The notes under the pieces were generated by a model, which worked only from the letters and a program-made list of their open reading frames with translations, was not told where the DNA came from and ran no database searches. A stretch of DNA of 64,000 nucleotides from M3007 sp046296435 (GTDB lineage: Bacteria > Bacteroidota > Bacteroidia > Chitinophagales > Saprospiraceae): contig JBKBLI010000001.1 in the NCBI GenBank assembly GCA_046296435.1, forward strand, positions 1 to 64,000, given 5' to 3'. Positions 57,943 through 64,000 of the stretch are shown one piece after another (the first letter of the stretch is position 1; every line of letters begins with the position of its first letter). Position numbers and translations under genes: made by a program.

Positions 57943-60135
57943 TTAGTAACCATTGTTTTGACGCAGGTTGGGGTTAGCGCCAATATCCGAATTCGGAATC
58001 GGGAACACGTCTAAATGGCGCGGACGCGACACGCCCTCGGGTACGCCTCCTTTCCAAGGCCACAGGTAGGTGGACTCGCTAAAACGCCCGTAGCGTATCA
58101 GATCTGTACGGCGATGGCATTCCCAATAGAGTTCGCGGGCGCGCTCGTCAAGGATAAAGTCCAGGGTCAACTCGTTTTGCGAGATGTTGGCGCCGGCGCT
58201 CTTGTAAGCGCGGGTGCGGATCTGATTGACATAGTTGAGCGCCTGGCTCAAGGAGCCGCCGCCGCCGCGGAGCGTCGCTTCGGCGTACATCAGATACACG
58301 TCTTCGATGCGGAACATGTGAAAATCCGTGTCAACAAAGGTCGGGTCGCTACCCGGCATGCCATCCGAACGTTTGTTGGTAAATTTCGCAACGGCATAGC
58401 CGTTCGTAAATTGCGAAATATCGTCGATTTGGCGCGTCTGGCCGTCGGTGTAGAACATGGCGCGACGGTCAAACAGCGGCCGCTCGATGGAATACGTGTA
58501 ATCCGGCTTTGCCAGGAAAAGGCTGATTTTGTAAGTCCCGTTAGCCGGGATGGGGATATTGGCTCCATCCTGTTGGAGCAAAGCGTTGCCCGCGTTGTCG
58601 CCGTAGTTCAGGCTCCAGCTATCGTTGGCGCGGAACTTGATTTCGCCGGCCACCAGATTGAGGGTGATCGTCCAGGCGTTGGCGCTTGCGTCGTAGGTCA
58701 TGTCTTGGTCGCTTCCCCAGCCGTCCGGCGTGGCAGACCCGATCAAGCCCCACTCTGTCTTGAGCAAGGTATAAGTGAAGTTGTTGAGATTGACGTTGAT
58801 CTTGTAGAAACCTGCCTCGGACACCTTAATGTTGTCGCCATTGGGGTCCAAGGTGCCGTTGGCGCCATTGTCGCCCCAGTTAACATCCCAGCTTGGCCCA
58901 GCGGTGAATTTGAACTCGCTGCCGGCCTCGGGGAAGAAGATATACCCTTCGTACTGGTCGTTGGCTCCGGGCGAAGACAACTGGTTGGCCGTAGCCGGCG
59001 TCCAGCCCTGATAAGCGCCCGGCACATAAATTACCGGATACGTGCCGCCCGGATTTGGCGCTACAACCACGCTGCCGCCAGTAGCCGGAAATTTGTCCAC
59101 GATGTTGCTGGTCACGCGCGTGCCGCCCCAACCGAAGTCTAAGCCAAAATCAGCCGGCGACATACTGCCGCCCACAGCGGCGTGACATACAAAAGTCATG
59201 CCCCCAAAAGTCTGCGTACGCAAACCGTCGAACAGCACGGAGAAAATAGCCCCCGAGCGATAGCGGTCGTTGTCCGCCATAAACATATTGGCGTACTCTG
59301 GCTCCAAGGTGTAGCCGGCATTGATGATGCGTTCGCAATATTGCACGCAATCGTTGTAGCGCGGGCGGTTGAGATAGACCTCGGCGTTGAGGTACAGCTT
59401 TGCCAGAACCATCCAAGCGGCGGCGCGGTCGGCGCGGCCATATTGATTGGTGCGCGGCGGGGCCAGGTCTTCTTCTATGGCTTTGAGTTCGCTCTCGACG
59501 TAGTTGAAAATTTGTTCGGGCGAAGCTTGCGGCGGGAAGAAGGAACCCACGGCGTCGGCCTCTGTGACAAAAGGTACCGCCCGGAACATATCCAAGGCGT
59601 GCCAGTAGCTCAGCGCGCGCAGGAAACGCGCCTCGGCGCGGAAGCGCTTGATCTCGTCGAGCTGGGCGCCGCTTACGCCTCGTGTGGAGAGTTTTTCGTC
59701 CGTTGTTTCGCGGATGAACTCATTGCACAGCGAAATCTGGTAAAAAATCCTGTTGTACATGGCTGTGACGAACTCGTTGTTGGCGTCCCAGCGCTGGGCG
59801 TGAAAATCTTGAATGGTGCCGTCGTTCCAGGCGATCACCGCTTCGTCGGTGGTCAACTCCTGCGCCTTCCAATATTGACGCAAGTAGGTTGAAAAGCCTT
59901 CGTCGATACCGCTGATATCGGGTTGGCCGGCTGGGCCTTGCTGACCGCTGACGGCCAAACCTGCATACAACTTGGCCAAAACGCCTCTGTAGGAGGAGGG
60001 GTCGTCATATACATTGGCCGAAGTTATTTCGAAATCGTTGAGAGGCACGGTATCCAAGTCTTTAAAACAAGATACCGTAAACAGCGAAAGGCCCAACAGG
60101 AGCGTCGCTGCGATTTTATATGATTTAAGCATCAT
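57943..60135 (-). CDS. SusD/RagB-like lipoprotein with two inserted SusE-type modules
   Basis: 730 residues, against about 500-550 for ordinary SusD proteins. A lipoprotein signal (LFTVSC) and the TPR-rich SusD N-terminal half (EAVIAWNDGTIQDFHAQRWD, FRAEARFLRALSYWHALDMF, RAAAWMVLAKLYLNAEVYL) are normal, as is the C-terminal half (FHMFRIEDVYLMYAEATLRGG, VNQIRTRAY, ILDERARELYWE). Between VDKFPATGG and DRRAMFYTDGQ, which are adjacent in normal SusD proteins, about 185 residues (about 365-550) are inserted. They contain VPGAYQGWTP...GPSWDVNWGDNG and LIGSATPDGWGSDQDM...GEIKFRANDSW modules. The protein captures glycan or peptide substrate over the SusC channel; the insert may add binding sites. Confidence 0.9.
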   Translation of the reverse strand: MMLKSYKIAATLLLGLSLFTVSCFKDLDTVPLNDFEITSANVYDDPSSYRGVLAKLYAGLAVSGQQGPAGQPDISGIDEGFSTYLRQYWKAQELTTDEAVIAWNDGTIQDFHAQRWDANNEFVTAMYNRIFYQISLCNEFIRETTDEKLSTRGVSGAQLDEIKRFRAEARFLRALSYWHALDMFRAVPFVTEADAVGSFFPPQASPEQIFNYVESELKAIEEDLAPPRTNQYGRADRAAAWMVLAKLYLNAEVYLNRPRYNDCVQYCERIINAGYTLEPEYANMFMADNDRYRSGAIFSVLFDGLRTQTFGGMTFVCHAAVGGSMSPADFGLDFGWGGTRVTSNIVDKFPATGGSVVVAPNPGGTYPVIYVPGAYQGWTPATANQLSSPGANDQYEGYIFFPEAGSEFKFTAGPSWDVNWGDNGANGTLDPNGDNIKVSEAGFYKINVNLNNFTYTLLKTEWGLIGSATPDGWGSDQDMTYDASANAWTITLNLVAGEIKFRANDSWSLNYGDNAGNALLQQDGANIPIPANGTYKISLFLAKPDYTYSIERPLFDRRAMFYTDGQTRQIDDISQFTNGYAVAKFTNKRSDGMPGSDPTFVDTDFHMFRIEDVYLMYAEATLRGGGGSLSQALNYVNQIRTRAYKSAGANISQNELTLDFILDERARELYWECHRRTDLIRYGRFSESTYLWPWKGGVPEGVSRPRHLDVFPIPNSDIGANPNLRQNNGY

Positions 60136-60146
60136 GATGTGGAGTG

Positions 60147-60162
60147 TTTTTTTTAAAAAAAA
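60147..60162. repeat. Perfect T8-A8 palindrome between susC and susD
   Basis: T8 directly followed by A8, ending one base before the susC stop codon and 12 bases before the susD start, within the 27-base spacer. It could tune the susC:susD transcript ratio; this is inferred. Confidence 0.85.
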
Positions 60163-63114
60163 TCAAAAACTCGCATTCAGGCCAAACAAATACGTAACAG
60201 CGCGGGGGTACAGATTGTTGTCGATACCGCCGAACACCTCCGGATCGACGCCGCGGTAGGGCGTGATCACAATGGGGTTCTGCGCTGTGCCAAAGATACG
60301 AAGGTTGCGAACAAATCCTAACTTGCCAAAAGAATAGCCCAGCGTGAAGTGATCAAAACGCAAGAAGGAGGCATCTTGCACGAAGTGATCGCTGAAGTAT
60401 CGCGGTACGTTGAAGCCGATGCGCTCATGTCCGCTCTGGATGTTGTTGAGGAAGCCGGTGGACTGATACAAGTTGTTATACCAGGTGCGGTCGGCCTCGC
60501 CATTGTTATATACGTAGTTGCCCAGACTTGCGCGGAAGCCGGTCGAAAAGTCGAGGCGACCGATGGAGAGGTTTGTGTAAAAGCCTGCCAAAAGATTGGC
60601 CACCGGATTCTTGTATCGGTACTGGTCGTCGGGCGTCACCACGCCGTCGCCGTTGCGATCGACATACAGGTTTTCGATCGGCTTACCGCTCTGGTCGTAC
60701 ACTTGCTCAAATACGTAGAACGAGTTGGCTGCATATCCTACGCTGTGAATCTGGATCGTGTTGCCCACGCCGCCGCTGATGCCGCCGGTGGCCACGCCGC
60801 GATAGCTCGGATCGTCGGTTGCCTGCAGGCGGGTGATGCGGTTGCGGTTGGCCGTGAAGTTGGCGCCAAACTCCCAGTTGACCCGCGAAGTCTGCACCGG
60901 CACGGTCGTGATGCTCAGTTCTACGCCGCGGTTTTCCAGGTCGCCTACGTTGGTGGTGATAAAGTTGGTCAAATTGCTGCCCGCCGCTACCGGGATGAAG
61001 TTGATCAAATCAATGGTCGGACGAACGTAGTAGTCAATGGCGCCGAACACGCGGTTGTTGAAAAAGGCGTAATCCAGACCCACGTTGTACGTTTTGGTAC
61101 GCTCCCAGCGGATGTTGCGGTCGTAACCGTTCGGACGAATGGTGGTAACGAACTCATCGCCCAACTGATACTGCGCTGTCGGCGTGCTGGATTGATAGCG
61201 AGCCAAATAAGGATAGAAATCGCCGCCGATGTCCTGTTGACCCGTTTCGCCATAGCTGGCGCGCAGCTTGATGCTGTTCAAATCGCCCGCGCGGTCTTTG
61301 ATAACCCGCCAGGCCACGGCCGCCGAGGGGAACATACCCCAGCGGTTCTCCGGCGAGAAGCGGGAGGTGCCGTCGCGACGGAGCGTAAAGGTGAGCAATA
61401 CGCGATCGGCAATGTTGTAGTTCACGCGACCGAAAAGCGATACCAAAAAGTTCTCGCGCTTGTTCAGGATGAAGGGGCTGATCACCCGGGTATTGCGCGC
61501 GCTGACGGTCTCGGACTCATCCTCCAGATAAAAATGTTGCCATGAGTAGCCGCCCATGATATCCAATTTGGTATTGCCTATCGGACGGGCGTAGTTCAGG
61601 TAAAACTCCAACAACCGGTTGTCGCGTATGGAAGAATACTCGCGGTTGAAGCCGCCGTCAGGCTGCCCCTGGTCGTCCACCCGAAAACCGCCCGGATAAT
61701 TGGCCGGAGCGCTTGCCGAGCCTGAGCCGTTGGAGCGATCCAGCGCCAGATTCAGATTGGCGCGCAGGTCAGGCAGAAAATGGAAGCGATAATCCGCCGA
61801 GAAGTTGGCGATATACTGAAATACTTCCGACTCATCGCGCTGCATGTTGAGCTGCGCGACGGGATTGACAGGCGCCAGCAGGTTGGGCGTTCCGTTCTGA
61901 AGGTGCGTGTAATACCCGCCATAGGGGCTGTTAGGGTCGCGCACCGGCTGTGTAGGATCAAATGAAGCGGCGGCCCCAATCGCGCCGCGGTTGGCAAAAA
62001 AGTTGTCGTTGCGGGCTACTTTAATGCCTGTATTGATCTGCAGATAGTTGTTGAAGAAACCGGGCGTCAGGTTGAGCGCCGCACTTTGACGCTGGAATTT
62101 ATCTGTTTTGAGAATACCGTCGCGGTCGGTCAGACCCAAAGACAGGCGATAGGGCACAGACCCTATACCGCCCGACAAAGCCAGCGTGTGGTCCATACCA
62201 AAAGCGTTCTGGTATATTTCGTCCTGCCAGTTGGTATTGGCGTTGCCTAAGAGTTGACGCGAGGGGTGATTGTCGCCAAATCGGGTATTGATGATATTTC
62301 TGAACTCGTCGGCGCTTAACACGTCGATGCGGTTGGCCGGCGTACTGAAAGAGAAGTTGTTGCTGTAGTCAACTGCCAGCTTGCGCTTGAGCGAGCCTTT
62401 TTTGGTGGTGATGATAATCACGCCGTTGGAAGCCCGCAGACCATATAGCGCCGTGGACGAGGCGTCTTTCAATACCGTGAATGATTCAATATCGTTGGGA
62501 TTGATGATATTGAATACGTTGCGCGCACCGCCCGGTCCGGTATTGCTCAAGGGTACGCCGTCCACAATGATCAACGGATCGTTGCTGGCGCTCAACGAAG
62601 ACCCGCCGCGAATCCGGATGGTGGCGCCGCCGCCGGGATCGGGATTGGTGGTCACTTGCACGCCGGCGACTTTACCAACCAGCAGTTCTTGCGGGGAGTT
62701 GATGGCGCCTTTATTGAAGTCTTTTTCGGTCACGGCAAAAAGCGAACCGGTTACATCCTCTTTGCGTACGGTGCCATAAGCCACTACGATAGCCTCGCTG
62801 AGCAACAACCCCGAACTGAGCGCTATGACATACTCGTTGGAGGCGCTCAGGGGGATCACTTGCGTGTCGTAACCCGTATAACTGACCTCAATCTGCGTCA
62901 CACCCTCAGGTAAGACAAAAGAAAAACGACCATCGAAATCTGTGTTTGCGCCTACCGTAGCGCCTACGGCCCGAACGCTGGCGCCGATCAGCGCTTCGCC
63001 GGTTTCAACATCAGTTACTACGCCGCTAATTTGTCGCTGCGCCCAAAGTCCGAACGCCGAAAACAGCATAATGCTCAGCAGGGCGAAGTAAGATTTAAGT
63101 TTAGTTTGTAACAT
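60163..63114 (-). CDS. SusC/RagA-family TonB-dependent outer-membrane transporter
   Basis: 983 residues. Signal peptide (MLQTKLKSYFALLSIMLFSAFGLWAQ); carboxypeptidase-like N-terminal extension (ISGVVTDVETGEALIGASV, then TDFDGRFSF); TonB box/plug (EAIVVAYGTVRKEDVTGS, SPQELLVGKVAGVQVTTNPDP, ATIRIRGGSSLSASNDPLI) ending in the hallmark ALYGLRASNGVIIITTKKG; then a 22-strand-type barrel to the terminal TYLFGLNASF. It imports a bulky ligand passed on by the SusD-like lid using TonB energy. First gene of the SusCDE operon. No glycoside hydrolase or peptidase is adjacent, so the substrate is not predictable. Confidence 0.95.
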   Translation of the reverse strand: MLQTKLKSYFALLSIMLFSAFGLWAQRQISGVVTDVETGEALIGASVRAVGATVGANTDFDGRFSFVLPEGVTQIEVSYTGYDTQVIPLSASNEYVIALSSGLLLSEAIVVAYGTVRKEDVTGSLFAVTEKDFNKGAINSPQELLVGKVAGVQVTTNPDPGGGATIRIRGGSSLSASNDPLIIVDGVPLSNTGPGGARNVFNIINPNDIESFTVLKDASSTALYGLRASNGVIIITTKKGSLKRKLAVDYSNNFSFSTPANRIDVLSADEFRNIINTRFGDNHPSRQLLGNANTNWQDEIYQNAFGMDHTLALSGGIGSVPYRLSLGLTDRDGILKTDKFQRQSAALNLTPGFFNNYLQINTGIKVARNDNFFANRGAIGAAASFDPTQPVRDPNSPYGGYYTHLQNGTPNLLAPVNPVAQLNMQRDESEVFQYIANFSADYRFHFLPDLRANLNLALDRSNGSGSASAPANYPGGFRVDDQGQPDGGFNREYSSIRDNRLLEFYLNYARPIGNTKLDIMGGYSWQHFYLEDESETVSARNTRVISPFILNKRENFLVSLFGRVNYNIADRVLLTFTLRRDGTSRFSPENRWGMFPSAAVAWRVIKDRAGDLNSIKLRASYGETGQQDIGGDFYPYLARYQSSTPTAQYQLGDEFVTTIRPNGYDRNIRWERTKTYNVGLDYAFFNNRVFGAIDYYVRPTIDLINFIPVAAGSNLTNFITTNVGDLENRGVELSITTVPVQTSRVNWEFGANFTANRNRITRLQATDDPSYRGVATGGISGGVGNTIQIHSVGYAANSFYVFEQVYDQSGKPIENLYVDRNGDGVVTPDDQYRYKNPVANLLAGFYTNLSIGRLDFSTGFRASLGNYVYNNGEADRTWYNNLYQSTGFLNNIQSGHERIGFNVPRYFSDHFVQDASFLRFDHFTLGYSFGKLGFVRNLRIFGTAQNPIVITPYRGVDPEVFGGIDNNLYPRAVTYLFGLNASF

Positions 63115-63540
63115 ACAAAGAAAAGGTTAAAGATTTGAAGCAATCTGGCGACTTAGTGTAAATGTCACCATTTCAAAGACGCTGCAATACTACGACTATT
63201 TTTAAAATCGCCGTGTAAATTTTGTTAACTAATTATTAATAAGTGGCAAAAATTCGTCTATACTGTCATTATTTTTGAATATTGGCAATATCTCCAAATG
63301 ACAGAATAGTTATACTATAGCTCATAGTGTCGTATCTACAATAAGATCGGCCGTTCCCCGTAGGCGGCGGGAACGACGCTTTCACATGTTCGCGAGGCGC
63401 AAAAGCAACGGGGTTTGGACAAGCGGGTGAGATCCGTGCCAAAACGCTACCCCTTTTTTTAGAAAAAAAGCGTGCGAAAAAGCGTGGTCATGCGGGTTAG
63501 ACCCGCGCATATCCGGTGAATAGACCCAGTGAAGCGCAGT
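63115..63540. other. AT-rich upstream region of the Sus operon
   Basis: 426 bases. 63180-63340 is markedly AT-rich for this window and should hold the susC promoter; TAGTATTG (minus, 63192-63185) differs from the -7 consensus by one base. A T7-AG-A7 palindrome lies at 63454-63469 and a GCGGGT-TAG-ACCCGC hairpin at 63492-63506. No gene seen. Confidence 0.5.
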
Positions 63541-64000
63541 TCAGGCGTTTGTCCCCAGCATTTGGACGGGCGTCGGGTCGTTGGCTTCGTCGGATTCAAT
63601 CAGCCCGTCGCGCAGACGAACGATTCGACGCGCATGTTGGGCAATGTCATTTTCATGTGTCACGACAATAATGGTGTTGCCTGCGCGGTGGAGTTCCTCA
63701 AACAGGGCCATGATCTCATAGGAGGTTTTGGTATCGAGGTTGCCGGTAGGTTCGTCGGCTAGGATAATGGCCGGGTCATTGACCAAAGCCCTGGCTACGG
63801 CTACCCTTTGGCGTTGGCCTCCCGACAATTCATTGGGTTTGTGGTGCATGCGGTCGCCCAACCCGACTGCTTTGAGCACCTCCTTGGCTCTGATCAGCCG
63901 CTCTTCCCTTTTTTTCCCGGCATATACCAAAGGCAGCGCTACATTTTCCAGGGCGCTGAGCCGGGGCAACAGATTAAAGGTCTGAAATACGAATCCGATC
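63541..64000 (-). CDS. ABC transporter ATP-binding protein, MacB/LolD type (5' part outside window)
   Basis: C-terminal ~153 residues of an ABC ATPase. The Q-loop region is seen at the edge (FVFQTFNLLPRLSALENVALP), followed by the signature LSGGQRQRVAVARALV, Walker B IILADEPTGNLD, and the switch histidine in IIVVTHENDIA. The pattern is that of lipoprotein-release or MacB-like exporters that pair with FtsX-type permeases, such as the one at 55237-56520. Walker A lies beyond position 64000. The C-terminus ends after RRIVRLRDGLIESDE plus a short tail. Confidence 0.92.
   Translation of the reverse strand, partial: IGFVFQTFNLLPRLSALENVALPLVYAGKKREERLIRAKEVLKAVGLGDRMHHKPNELSGGQRQRVAVARALVNDPAIILADEPTGNLDTKTSYEIMALFEELHRAGNTIIVVTHENDIAQHARRIVRLRDGLIESDEANDPTPVQMLGTNA

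Overview
The window is a GC-rich stretch of a Bacteroidota chromosome, most likely Saprospiria or a related gliding or environmental group. It probably comes from a draft or metagenome assembly, because it holds five runs of 98-100 N. The lineage call rests on Bacteroidota-type promoters (TAnnTTTG boxes, some with a TTG/TTTG about 18 bp upstream), type IX secretion (T9SS) sorting domains on three exported proteins, a SusC/SusD/SusE locus, a DUF1573 lipid-anchored or membrane protein, and weak use of Shine-Dalgarno sites. No tRNA, rRNA, CRISPR array, transposase or phage gene was seen.

Layout. 1-0.4 kb: a 15-copy TTAGTTG tandem repeat. 0.4-3.6 kb: a cytochrome-like lipoprotein, a DUF2007 protein, and a flippase/glycosyltransferase pair for surface polysaccharide. 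3.8-8.1 kb: sugar-phosphate mutase (GlmM-like), CCA-adding enzyme, homogentisate dioxygenase. 8.4-19.6 kb: one gene for a 3746-residue secreted protein with 32 Ig-like repeats. 19.7-22.2 kb: a truncated esterase and an ECF sigma factor with a TPR anti-sigma candidate. 22.7-27.5 kb: SpoIIM-like protein, DUF4129 protein, HemW, and an AstE/AspA-type deacylase. 27.5-30.9 kb: a minus-strand operon of an unknown secreted protein, a photolyase/cryptochrome and AnmK. 31-35.3 kb: pyruvate dehydrogenase E1 and E2. 35.6-37.5 kb: a second sigma/anti-sigma pair and a small acidic protein. 37.6-46.7 kb: TopA, a T9SS serine hydrolase, a T9SS subtilase, a glycosyltransferase and a YtcJ-type amidohydrolase lipoprotein. 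46.8-55.1 kb: a C1 peptidase, GcvT, DUF1573 protein, Pgi, a DnaQ-like exonuclease and MutS2. 55.2-64 kb: a MacB-type permease, the SusCDE locus, and the start of an ABC ATPase.

Two things stand out. First, about twenty short palindromes made of a T-run followed by an A-run (for example T8-CAT-A8) are scattered through this GC-rich DNA. Most lie between genes, but at least four sit in frame inside conserved genes, where they encode Phe-Phe/Lys-Lys patches. Their T-then-A order is the reverse of a classical bidirectional terminator, and two assembly gaps abut them. Second, the SusD-like protein carries two SusE/SusF-type modules inserted at one precise point of the SusD fold; the same two modules make up the C-terminal half of the SusE protein encoded next to it.

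Working picture: a housekeeping and cell-envelope region (polysaccharide export, secreted adhesin, T9SS enzymes, glycan import) mixed with central metabolism (PDH, Pgi, GcvT, HmgA). Starts were moved downstream of the longest reading frame where homology, promoter position or a stop/start overlap supported it.
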